6,115 nucleotides of DNA from Acidaminococcaceae bacterium (GTDB taxonomy: Bacteria; Bacillota; Negativicutes; Acidaminococcales; Acidaminococcaceae). Each line of letters starts with the position of its first letter. The first letter of the stretch is position 1. Of this stretch, positions 1 to 5,541 are shown in pieces. The notes under the pieces are model-generated. The model was not told where the DNA came from. It made no database searches and saw only the letters and a program-made list of their open reading frames with translations. A program made the position numbers and the translations under genes. The stretch lies in contig JAFSOW010000027.1 in NCBI GenBank assembly GCA_017443165.1, positions 1-6,115 of the forward strand, given 5' to 3'.

Positions 1-66
1 AACGCCATCATGAAGCGAGCAACCAAGCATTATATTGTTATGATTCAGTTAAAAGGCACCTCTTAA
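1..66 (+). CDS. IstB-like IS21 helper ATPase, C-terminal end (partial)
   Basis: The first frame is open from the left edge to a TAA at 64-66 and encodes 21 residues. It contains AIMKR, a following His, and ends in LKGTS. This resembles the C-terminus of IstB-type helper ATPases of IS21-family elements, which typically read AIMDR..H....ELKG.SMR. IstB is the AAA+ protein that works with the IstA transposase in target capture. Only the tail is visible, so no Walker motifs can be checked. The call leans on the position: the stop is followed within 5 bases by GC-rich repeats typical of an IS21 end. It is the only protein on the plus strand with support. Confidence 0.6.
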   Translation, partial: NAIMKRATKHYIVMIQLKGTS

Positions 67-70
67 GAGG

Positions 71-130
71 GTGGCCGCTATCACCGCCGGGTGGCCGCTG
101 GTCATCGCATCAGTGGCCGCCGGGTGGCGC
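71..130. repeat. Subterminal repeats of the IS21-like end
   Basis: Three copies of GTGGCCGC (71-78, 91-98, 113-120) and a fourth shortened copy GTGGCGC (124-130) are visible. A 12-base unit CCGCCGGGTGGC is present twice (84-95, 117-128), 33 bases apart. In IS21-family elements such repeats are transposase binding sites. The base composition is far more GC-rich than the surrounding DNA. Confidence 0.7.
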
Positions 131-137
131 AAATTGC

Positions 138-617
138 AGCTGCTTCATGCCTGACAGAAGCCTCGTAAGACTCATATCGGTCAATACGGCGTAAAGCATG
201 TTTCCGTCCTCATCTCTTACAGGAAGTCCTGAAGTACAGATCCAGCCCTTCTCCCTGAATACCGCAAACGTGTAGAGTATGTCCTCTCCGTCCCAGAACT
301 GGAACCGGTTGACCACGTCCATGTTCTCTTTTATCCAGTACCCCGTACGAAAAACAAAAGCCGGGTCCTCCTCCGCATCAGCTATGGCAACCCCTCTCTC
401 CGTTTCGTAATCGAACGCAGTCCACAAGAGGCTGCATGTCCATCACTTCATTTATGGCATACAAAGTGGTCCTGGACAGGTTGAACGCAAGCGAAATGTA
501 CTGTCCTGCCAGAACGAAAGCATATATCCCACGGCCTATAACAAGCGAAACCGCTCCCAGAAAAAGGCTCCCGGCAAGTGAAAAGCGGAACAGCTGTTTT
601 TGCAGTGATATTTTCAT
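138..617 (-). pseudogene. Membrane sensor with Cache-like domain, frameshifted and cut by IS21
   Basis: From ATG 617 the frame gives a basic N-terminus (MKISLQKQLFR), one hydrophobic segment at about residues 12-38, and the start of an extracellular domain up to about residue 64 (codon 428-426). A second frame continues the domain from 427 downwards, with features such as YWIKENMDVVNRF, GWICTSGLPV and RDEDGNMLYAVLTDMSLTRLL. That alternation, ending in a DG-plus-strand-plus-D pattern, is typical of Cache ligand-binding domains. One surplus base near 425-430 joins the two: without it the text reads QPLWTAFDYE. At about 138 the protein meets the IS21 end and stops at 110-112 inside the element. 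The second TM, HAMP and output domain are therefore missing. In related loci the output is often a PP2C/SpoIIE phosphatase, but this is inference. The ATG has no good ribosome binding site of its own; it overlaps the stop of a short upstream ORF (ATGA). Confidence 0.7.
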
Positions 618-667
618 CGGGAAAGCTTATTTTCTTCCAAATACTGTTTTGCTTTTTCAAACGACAT
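614..667 (-). CDS. 17-residue ORF coupled to the sensor gene; YbaK-like N-terminus
   Basis: ATG at 667 is preceded by AAGGCGG (676-682) with an 8-base spacer, a good Shine-Dalgarno. The peptide is MSFEKAKQYLEENKLSR and its TGA overlaps the ATG of the sensor gene. The first residues resemble the start of YbaK/aminoacyl-tRNA deacylase proteins (MSFEKVKAYL...), but this is a short match and may be chance. It could be a leader peptide that delivers ribosomes to the sensor start, a fragment of a lost gene, or noise. What is firm is the ribosome binding site and the ATGA overlap. Confidence 0.35.
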   Translation of the reverse strand: MSFEKAKQYLEENKLSR

Positions 668-672
668 TTCAC

Positions 673-741
673 TTACCGCCTTACTGCATCCTTTCGCATT
701 CCTTTAACGAAACGCTGATTTATCAGTGTTTCCTTAATCAT
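673..741 (-). CDS. 22-residue ORF in the sensor leader, unrecognised
   Basis: An ATG at 741 opens a 22-codon frame (MIKETLINQR..., ending in DAVRR) that stops at 673-675, 5 bases before the ATG of the next short ORF. The peptide is basic. No clear ribosome binding site is seen before it, so translation is doubtful. It is listed because it sits in tandem with the 17-residue ORF between the inverted repeats and the sensor gene. Confidence 0.2.
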   Translation of the reverse strand: MIKETLINQRFVKGMRKDAVRR

Positions 742-763
742 ACCGCACATTCTTTTTGGTTTC

Positions 764-782
764 CGTTACCAAACTGGTAACG
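764..782. repeat. Perfect 7-bp inverted repeat, possible operator
   Basis: CGTTACC (764-770) and GGTAACG (776-782) are perfect reverse complements around the 5-base centre AAACT. The site lies between the transporter-kinase gene and the disrupted sensor gene, about 150 bases before the sensor ATG. There is no U-tract on the minus strand, so it is not a standard terminator for the operon. Its shape fits a dimeric repressor operator; half-sites of the TTAC...GTAA type are known for HxlR- and TetR-class regulators. No regulator gene is in the window. Confidence 0.5.
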
Positions 783-804
783 ATTTTCTGAGGCTGAAAA
801 CCGT
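780..804 (-). other. Second hairpin overlapping the inverted repeat
   Basis: On the minus strand ACGGTTTTC and GAAAATCGT can pair over 9 positions (one G-U) around a 7-base loop. The hairpin starts 8 bases after the stop of the transporter-kinase gene and shares bases 780-782 with the next inverted repeat, so as RNA the two stems compete. There is no following U-run in the minus direction. In the plus direction it is followed by TTTCTG, a poor terminator tail at best. It also contains most of the small palindrome GAAAACCGTTTTC (796-808). Confidence 0.35.
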
Positions 805-812
805 TTTCTGTC

Positions 813-2585
813 TTATACATCTATCAGCAGATTGTTTAAACGAAAGCTGTTGGTGTAACTGACTTTTCTTGCGGCCCCCATCACAATGCGGATACCGAAT
901 CCGGAGAAAGACTCTTTGTTTTCCATAAGAAGATCATAATAGGCTTTGGGATCGAACAAAGGACAATCATCCCTGAAATTCAGACGGATTGCATCCTTAA
1001 GAAACAGCAGTCTTACCACTATCTGATTATTTCCCGCTCTTTGAAAGCCGTGTTCGATAATGTTTTTGGCAGTTTCCTCCACAAAAAGCGACAGGTGATA
1101 ACACCTGCTCTTTTCAACGGTTCTTTCCATGCAAATGTCATAAACACGGCGGGAAACATCCATGCACTCATTGATATCCCTGATACAAAACTCCCGCATG
1201 TCATCATCCGATATGTCAAAGTCATCCGGCAAAAACATCAGTATGTCAAAGCCTTTTCTTCCATGTTTTCCTGCGAGCGCAAACGCATAAGCAATATGGG
1301 TTAAAAGAACCAGCAGATAACAGGTCAGGAAAGATAAGAAAAGACCTTTAAAACCGGAGATGCCGGTAAGGATAATCGCGGAAAGCCCCACATAGAACAC
1401 GTTGCATAATACATTTGTAACGGAAGTATATGCCGCACGTCCCACGGCCTGGATGTGTTTTTTTAACACGCATGCCATCACATCAGGCACAAAACACAGT
1501 GATGTCAGTCTGATCGCAACAGCCGCCTGACCTGTAAACCAAATATCTTCTCCGTTTGCAAAAATCTCCGCGATCGTACCGGCAAATATTACAGACAGGA
1601 CGGTGATAAACAAAAGCAGCATTGAGCCGTACAAAAGTGCCGCCTTCAGAAGGTCACGTCCGCCTTTTAAATTCTTTTCACCGTAAAGAACCCCTCCGAG
1701 AAGAAGCACGGTATCTCCCGTTCCTCCTATCGCCGCATCAACAACGGCAGTAAAACCGTTGACCGCTGCCATTACGGCCAGCACGCTGCCGTCAAGTTTT
1801 GTCAGGATGATATAGTTGAAAAACAGGGCACGTATAACCAGGCTTCCGTAATAGGTCATCGACGGAAGTCCGTTTTTTACCATGGTAATAAACTCAAAAA
1901 AACTGAATTCTTTAAGAGAAAAACGGAACATCCCGGATTTAAAAAGAAAATGATACAGAAGGATCAGAAAAACCACTATGTTTGAAACGGCGGTTGCCAT
2001 TGCCATGCCGGCTAAGCCCTTCCCGAAAACATAAAGATTCAGAAGATCACCTGCTGCATTAATAATCAAAATGCAAAAGGACAGCATAACTACCATCCGC
2101 TTCTTTCCTTCCAATTGAAGCAGGGACATCATTATGCTTACCAAAAATATTGAAGGTATACCGGCAGCGTATGCGCTAAGATAGGAGCCTGTGCTCCGTA
2201 TCTGTGCGTTGCCCGCCGCACCGAGAATTACAGCCAGCTGTTCCGGGAAAATTATGATCAGTGCGGCAAGGAAAACCGAAAAGCAGGTTGCGGACACAAA
2301 AGCTGTCTTTGCAAAGTTCCGTGCTTCCTTCGTTTTTCCTTCACCGAGCAAATGGGAACAGGAAATCTGTGTGCCGATCGAAAAAAAGCTGCCTGCCGCA
2401 AAAACAAATGCCCCCACCGGAAGAAAAAGCGCATAGGCACCAAGTGCGTCTGCTCCGAGTCCTTTTCCCGTAAGAGCACTGTCTGTAAACTGATTAAAAG
2501 GCTGGACCAGACCGGCCAGAATGTTCACTGCCATCAGCTGAAGAAACAGTTTTTTTAACAGACCGTTACTGCCGTTTCCTTCCAT
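813..2585 (-). CDS. MATE-family transporter fused to RsbW/SpoIIAB-type ATPase domain
   Basis: The 590-residue product is a MATE-like multidrug/polyspecific transporter (about residues 8-445, many hydrophobic segments, two-lobed arrangement) followed by a soluble HATPase domain (about 460-590). The C-terminal domain has an N-box with E503, E504, N508 and H512 (FVEETAKNIIEHGF), a G1-like box RDDCPLFDP (538-546; Cys replaces the usual Gly) and a G2-like GFG at 562-564. These are the ATP-site motifs of anti-sigma-factor kinases such as SpoIIAB and RsbW. MATE proteins are normally about 450 residues, so the extra tail is a true added domain. ATG 2585 is preferred over ATG 2621: it lies 1 base past the upstream stop (TAAGATG) with AAGG at 2592-2595, while 2621 lacks a spaced ribosome site. 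It is the last gene of the operon. The tail may phosphorylate or bind the STAS protein encoded upstream; that is inference. Confidence 0.9.
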   Translation of the reverse strand: MEGNGSNGLLKKLFLQLMAVNILAGLVQPFNQFTDSALTGKGLGADALGAYALFLPVGAFVFAAGSFFSIGTQISCSHLLGEGKTKEARNFAKTAFVSATCFSVFLAALIIIFPEQLAVILGAAGNAQIRSTGSYLSAYAAGIPSIFLVSIMMSLLQLEGKKRMVVMLSFCILIINAAGDLLNLYVFGKGLAGMAMATAVSNIVVFLILLYHFLFKSGMFRFSLKEFSFFEFITMVKNGLPSMTYYGSLVIRALFFNYIILTKLDGSVLAVMAAVNGFTAVVDAAIGGTGDTVLLLGGVLYGEKNLKGGRDLLKAALLYGSMLLLFITVLSVIFAGTIAEIFANGEDIWFTGQAAVAIRLTSLCFVPDVMACVLKKHIQAVGRAAYTSVTNVLCNVFYVGLSAIILTGISGFKGLFLSFLTCYLLVLLTHIAYAFALAGKHGRKGFDILMFLPDDFDISDDDMREFCIRDINECMDVSRRVYDICMERTVEKSRCYHLSLFVEETAKNIIEHGFQRAGNNQIVVRLLFLKDAIRLNFRDDCPLFDPKAYYDLLMENKESFSGFGIRIVMGAARKVSYTNSFRLNNLLIDV

Positions 2586-2586
2586 C

Positions 2587-3867
2587 TTACGCCTTATCAA
2601 ACAGGCCGGGAAGTCCCTCATCTTCCACGCGTTTTTTTATCAGTTCCGTATCGGTTGAATAGAGATTCCTCTCCTTCATAAGATCAAAAAACGAACCGCC
2701 CGAGAAAGTAAACCGTTCCGTATATTTTTCCTGCTTAATAAAACGGTAATGCGAATGGGATATGATAAGTCCCGTTGCCAGTGTGTCGGGCAAAACGCTC
2801 AATTCCTTCCCCTGCGCATATCTTGCAGCATTGTGGCCTGCCAGTGCTCCCGTGACAACTGCCTCTGTATGTCCTATAAGCGGAGCGCCTTTTTCGCCGC
2901 CGCAAAAGAGATTTTCCACCCCTTCCGCCTGCATCGTATCAAAGCAGGGTGCAACCGACAGATAGCGGATTGAATTGCCTCTTCCCGCTGAATACGGATC
3001 CATGTATTCCGCTTTTTCCAATCCGGCTATCTTTCTCAGTTTATCAAGCGGATAATAAGAAGTCATAAGCTTTGCTGCACCCGTATCCAGCAGAATCAGG
3101 TTCTCGCTGTATTCCTTAAGCGCATATTGCTTGCACGCTTTCCTGCCAAGCTTTTCATAGTTTATGTCTTCCTCGGGCACGGGCAGCAGAACCACTCCCT
3201 TTGTTTCAAGCTCAGACCTGACATCGTCACTAAGTGTTTCTTTCTTAATCTTGCAGGCTCCGGAAAAGACCCCGGGAGTTCCGTCGGCTCGCATACTTAC
3301 CAGATCGTTTATCCCGCAAAGCGCACTAAGGCTTACCCTTGGTCCGAAGGTCGGACACCTTTGTATACACATGGAACAGCCGTTGCCGTATCTTAAGCAG
3401 TTACCCATGGGACCGGATGAACCGGTGGTTTCCACAAAGGCATCTCCCTCAATCACCTCGCCGGCTTCGGTCACCACGCCTGTTATACGTCTGTTATCGA
3501 TATTTACTCCGGATACGCGGGTCTCGGGTACAACATCTATCCCCATCCGTGTGACCAGCGACCTTACTTCAGGTTCTATTATCTCCACATCATAAAGAGA
3601 GGCATGCTCGTGACCGGGAAAAGAAACATTTTTGTGCGAGGCGCAATTATCCATAATGTCAAAAAGCCCGCCCGCGCCCAGAGCTTTCATTTCCTCGGCA
3701 GCAGTGAATCTTCCGTTATTTCTGAAGATACCTCCGACGTTTCCCGCGCCCAGCAGCATGTCCGTTTTTTCAAGAAGAACAACCTCCGCACCGGCTTTTT
3801 TTGCGCATATGGAAGCCGAAACACCTGCCCAGCCACCGCCTGTAATCACAATTTTTTTCTTCATCAT
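2587..3867 (-). CDS. GidA-like FAD-dependent oxidoreductase with cysteine cluster
   Basis: The 426-residue protein begins with a Rossmann FAD-binding fold: GGGWAG (residues 10-15, GxGxxG) and acidic E33 at the end of the second strand. A C-terminal FAD segment reads CGGEKGAPLIGHTEAV followed by GALAGHNAAR, as in the GidA/TrmFO-type flavoprotein superfamily. Mid-protein lies an unusual cluster C157, C164, C167, C171-P, spaced like an iron-sulfur ligand set. It is too short for MnmG and lacks its C-terminal tRNA-binding region, so a tRNA-modifying role is not proposed. Its ATG overlaps the TGA of the upstream electron-transfer gene (ATGA), which suggests a two-subunit enzyme: NAD(P)H to FAD/2Fe-2S subunit to this flavoprotein. 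The substrate is unknown. It has no signal peptide and should be cytoplasmic. Confidence 0.82.
   Translation of the reverse strand: MMKKKIVITGGGWAGVSASICAKKAGAEVVLLEKTDMLLGAGNVGGIFRNNGRFTAAEEMKALGAGGLFDIMDNCASHKNVSFPGHEHASLYDVEIIEPEVRSLVTRMGIDVVPETRVSGVNIDNRRITGVVTEAGEVIEGDAFVETTGSSGPMGNCLRYGNGCSMCIQRCPTFGPRVSLSALCGINDLVSMRADGTPGVFSGACKIKKETLSDDVRSELETKGVVLLPVPEEDINYEKLGRKACKQYALKEYSENLILLDTGAAKLMTSYYPLDKLRKIAGLEKAEYMDPYSAGRGNSIRYLSVAPCFDTMQAEGVENLFCGGEKGAPLIGHTEAVVTGALAGHNAARYAQGKELSVLPDTLATGLIISHSHYRFIKQEKYTERFTFSGGSFFDLMKERNLYSTDTELIKKRVEDEGLPGLFDKA
2592..2595 (-). promoter_or_regulatory. Ribosome binding site deciding the MATE-HATPase start
   Basis: AAGG lies 6 bases before ATG 2585, inside the end of the flavoprotein gene. 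It supports the shorter start and stop-start translational coupling (TAAGATG). Confidence 0.55.
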
Positions 3868-4847
3868 ATCACACCCGCATATTCAGATATATCAACCTGT
3901 TCCTTGCACAGATGAATAATTCTTGAAGGGTCCGGATTCTTTGTACACGCTCCGCAGATACCCTCGCCGCAGCACATATGAGCGTTGTTTATGCAGGAAA
4001 TAAAGGGCCCCGGTTTCCTGTCCGCTTTCCGGATCTTCTCAATAGCCTTTTTCAGCAGATAATCAGATAATCCCAGATGAATAAGCCGTGTGCCGTCAGC
4101 TATCTCACGGTCTATTATGCCGCATATATTATCTGTCAGTTCTCCTTCGGAATCACATATATCGGTTTCCGTTATGGACACCTCATAAAGATCTATAATT
4201 GTATTCAAAAGGTGTTCGTCAAAGCTGCCCTTATCCATGTATATGTTTACTTTGTTCCGGTTTTTTGCAAGCATCATTATCACATGTAATGACGGGAAAA
4301 AACCTATCCCGCGGCAAATGACCGTGGCCATGCCGTCATGAACGCATGCGGCTTCTTTTTTCCCCAATAATCCGTTCAGGTAGGGACCTCTGTAAAACAC
4401 CCTGTCGCCTTTCTTCAATTCCCTGAACTGATTGGTCTTGACTCCGCGCATTTGAATTAAAAGACCAATTGTATCGGTCTCATTCTCTTCATATATGACA
4501 GAGATCGGAACATCAAAGAACGTGTTTTCCAGATAACGTATGAAAATGAATGCGCCCGGTCTGTTAAAAGCGGATCTTTCGGTAACAGGGACTTTTATTC
4601 TTATGAACAGACAGTCTCCTGCATATTCTATGACCCGGGCCACCTCGCCCTGCTTTACACGGCGGCCTCTTTTGGCTTTATTACCGTTGTTTTTCAGCTC
4701 CTGCATTACGCAAAAAGAAACGGTTCCCTGACAATTGCAAAAATCTTCTCCGCCGCACATTGAGCAGACTATACAATGTTTATTCTCAGCCAGTGTACAG
4801 GGACATGTATCAGAAGCATAATTAGAGCATTTTGTATATACCTGCAA
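3864..4847 (-). CDS. PyrK-like FAD/NAD/2Fe-2S electron-transfer protein with Cys-rich N-terminus
   Basis: The 327-residue protein has three parts. Residues 1-46 carry nine cysteines (7, 15, 17, 25, 28, 31, 37, 39, 46; core TCPCTLAENKHCIVCSMC), a probable metal or Fe-S module. Residues about 62-260 resemble the ferredoxin reductase fold of PyrK/sulfide dehydrogenase subunits, with DVPISVI at the FAD site and CRGIGFFPSLHVI in place of the usual GGIGxAP nucleotide motif. The C-terminus has C293, C298, C301 and C314 in CGEGICGAC....C, the 2Fe-2S motif of dihydroorotate dehydrogenase electron-transfer subunits. The start is TTG 4847: an in-frame TGA lies just upstream, and the first internal ATG (Met30) would remove most of the Cys module. 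It probably passes electrons between NAD(P)H and the flavoprotein encoded directly downstream. It is not a true PyrK, since no pyrimidine gene is nearby. Confidence 0.83.
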   Translation of the reverse strand: MQVYTKCSNYASDTCPCTLAENKHCIVCSMCGGEDFCNCQGTVSFCVMQELKNNGNKAKRGRRVKQGEVARVIEYAGDCLFIRIKVPVTERSAFNRPGAFIFIRYLENTFFDVPISVIYEENETDTIGLLIQMRGVKTNQFRELKKGDRVFYRGPYLNGLLGKKEAACVHDGMATVICRGIGFFPSLHVIMMLAKNRNKVNIYMDKGSFDEHLLNTIIDLYEVSITETDICDSEGELTDNICGIIDREIADGTRLIHLGLSDYLLKKAIEKIRKADRKPGPFISCINNAHMCCGEGICGACTKNPDPSRIIHLCKEQVDISEYAGVI

Positions 4848-4852
4848 CTCTT

Positions 4853-4860
4853 CCCCTTCC
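4853..4860 (-). promoter_or_regulatory. Ribosome binding site for the TTG-start electron-transfer gene
   Basis: GGAAGGGG ends 5 bases before TTG 4847. This strong purine-rich site supports the non-ATG start and compensates for the weak codon. Confidence 0.65.
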
Positions 4861-4883
4861 CGATATCATAAAAACCTGGATTA

Positions 4884-5117
4884 TCACAGACTCTTCTTCG
4901 CTCCGCGCCGCATCTCGTTGAGCTGGTTTTCCGCCATGTTTCGCAGATTTTTGCTTATCTCCCTGTTTCCAAGAACTTTCATTATGAAATGTAATGCGTC
5001 ATTACTGTTGCCCTTGTTGTACAGGAGCACCGCCATAAGATAGCTGTATGTGCTCTCGTTCATACCGCATATGGGAAAATGCTCCGTCTGCCCTGCCTCG
5101 TATAACAGCTCGCGCAT
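4884..5117 (-). CDS. Short protein like the C-terminus of DUF2225 proteins (probable remnant)
   Basis: From ATG 5117 the frame gives 77 residues; it can extend to ATG 5180, overlapping the STAS gene by 50 bases. The text HFPICGMNESTYSYLMAVL, then YNKGNSNDALHFIMKVL, resembles the C-terminal TPR-like part of clostridial DUF2225 proteins (FPICGM.E.T..YL.A.L, then a Gly, then a V/I-L helix end). The cysteine-rich N-terminal half of that family (CPVC-type motifs) is absent; full-length relatives are about 230 residues. The longer start is less likely because residues 1-20 from 5180 are just the STAS gene read in another frame. A weak GAGG lies about 11 bases before ATG 5117, and the STAS stop is 13 bases before it, so translation as a short protein in the operon is possible. 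A deletion scar joining two genes is the other reading. Confidence 0.55.
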   Translation of the reverse strand: MRELLYEAGQTEHFPICGMNESTYSYLMAVLLYNKGNSNDALHFIMKVLGNREISKNLRNMAENQLNEMRRGAKKSL

Positions 5118-5130
5118 ACGCCTGTGCACC

Positions 5131-5412
5131 TCAAGAAATTTCCGTGAATCCCGTGGTGTCAAAAATAACAAAGACCTCATCGGAAACGTTCCAGACGGGA
5201 AGTCTGGCCTTCTGTTCTTTGCACAGCTTTAACAGAACACGCAGCCCCGCGCTTGATATATATTCCAGCCCGTCAGCGTCAAATAGCGTCTTTACTCCGG
5301 GAAGAAAAGACATCTCAAACCGGATATCCTGTTCGACGGATTGCGCGTTTGACGAATCGATACGACCTTCAAGCGCAATGATCATTTCGCCGTCCTTCAA
5401 CTCTGTTTTCAT
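5131..5412 (-). CDS. STAS-domain anti-sigma factor antagonist-like protein
   Basis: ATG 5412 is preceded by GAGAGG (5422-5427) with a 9-base spacer; an upstream in-frame TTG (5421) is not needed. The 93-residue product is almost entirely one STAS domain: first strands with MIIALEGRIDSSNAQSVEQD, then FDADGLEYISSAGLRVLL, where the SSAG serine pair is the classical phosphorylation site of SpoIIAA/RsbV-type proteins, then LPVWNVSDEVFVIFDTTGFTEI. Such proteins bind or are phosphorylated by HATPase-type kinases, and one such domain is encoded downstream on the MATE fusion. The protein stops right after GFTEIS, where relatives carry a further 10-20 residues or a fused kinase-like domain, so its C-terminus seems clipped. 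The coding region of the DUF2225-like ORF begins at this point. Confidence 0.85.
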   Translation of the reverse strand: MKTELKDGEMIIALEGRIDSSNAQSVEQDIRFEMSFLPGVKTLFDADGLEYISSAGLRVLLKLCKEQKARLPVWNVSDEVFVIFDTTGFTEIS

Positions 5413-5421
5413 ACGCTTCAA

Positions 5422-5427
5422 CCTCTC
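5422..5427 (-). promoter_or_regulatory. Ribosome binding site of the STAS gene
   Basis: GAGAGG, 9 bases before ATG 5412. It favours this ATG over the TTG at 5421, which would sit on top of the site. Confidence 0.5.
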
Positions 5428-5448
5428 GCGGAAAATTGCTTCATTTAT

Positions 5449-5477
5449 CTTATCATATGCACCTTAAAATGTCACAA
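5449..5477 (-). promoter_or_regulatory. Possible sigma-A-type promoter of the operon
   Basis: On the minus strand TTGTGA (5472-5477) and GATAAG (5449-5454) are separated by 17 bases. This would start transcription near 5442, about 30 bases before the STAS ATG. Both boxes differ from consensus at two or so positions, and TATGAT (overlapping) is an alternative -10 with a poor spacer. The stretch 5413-5541 holds no gene. Confidence 0.35.
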
Positions 5478-5541
5478 GACGCACGGTATCAGATGTTTTA
5501 TCTGCTTCATTTCCGGTTACAATTCAGCGCCGGAGTTCAAC

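Larger units (their letters stand above)
1..138 (+). mobile_element. IS21-family insertion sequence, right end (partial)
   Basis: After the IstB-like stop there is a GC-rich stretch (about 71-130) made of repeated units: GTGGCCGC occurs at 71-78, 91-98 and 113-120, and CCGCCGGGTGGC at 84-95 and 117-128. Multiple subterminal repeats and a terminal CA are features of the IS21 family. The outer end is placed at about 138, in the sequence ATTGCA, because a minus-strand protein with normal Cache-like sequence is readable up to that point and turns into repeat-encoded residues (FAPPGGH, then stop) beyond it. The exact last base and the target duplication cannot be fixed because the other end lies left of the window. 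Confidence 0.65.

Noticed and set aside
71..130. CRISPR array suggested by repeated GC-rich units
   Set aside because: Repeats are 8-12 bases with irregular short spacing and adjoin an IstB-like stop, which fits an IS21 end instead.
436..780. 114-codon plus-strand open frame across the sensor start and leader
   Set aside because: No ribosome site or family resemblance; it is antisense to the sensor TM segment and its leader.
3164..3595. 143-codon plus-strand open frame opposite the flavoprotein gene
   Set aside because: It lies fully antisense to a clear FAD protein with recognisable motifs and has low-complexity Ser/Pro/Thr-rich content typical of an opposite-strand shadow.
2587..3867. MnmG or TrmFO tRNA-modifying enzyme
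   Set aside because: The Rossmann and C-terminal FAD motifs are similar, but the length, the Cys cluster and the PyrK-like partner do not fit either enzyme.
3864..4847. True dihydroorotate dehydrogenase subunit PyrK
   Set aside because: There is no pyrD or other pyrimidine gene nearby, and the protein has an extra Cys-rich N-terminus and a changed NAD motif.
5191..5207. Inverted repeat CCAGAC-GGGAA-GTCTGG
   Set aside because: It lies inside the STAS coding region, encodes conserved residues and has no T-tract, so it is likely chance.
5048..5467. 139-codon plus-strand open frame over the STAS gene
   Set aside because: Antisense to a convincing STAS domain with a ribosome binding site; no recognisable product.
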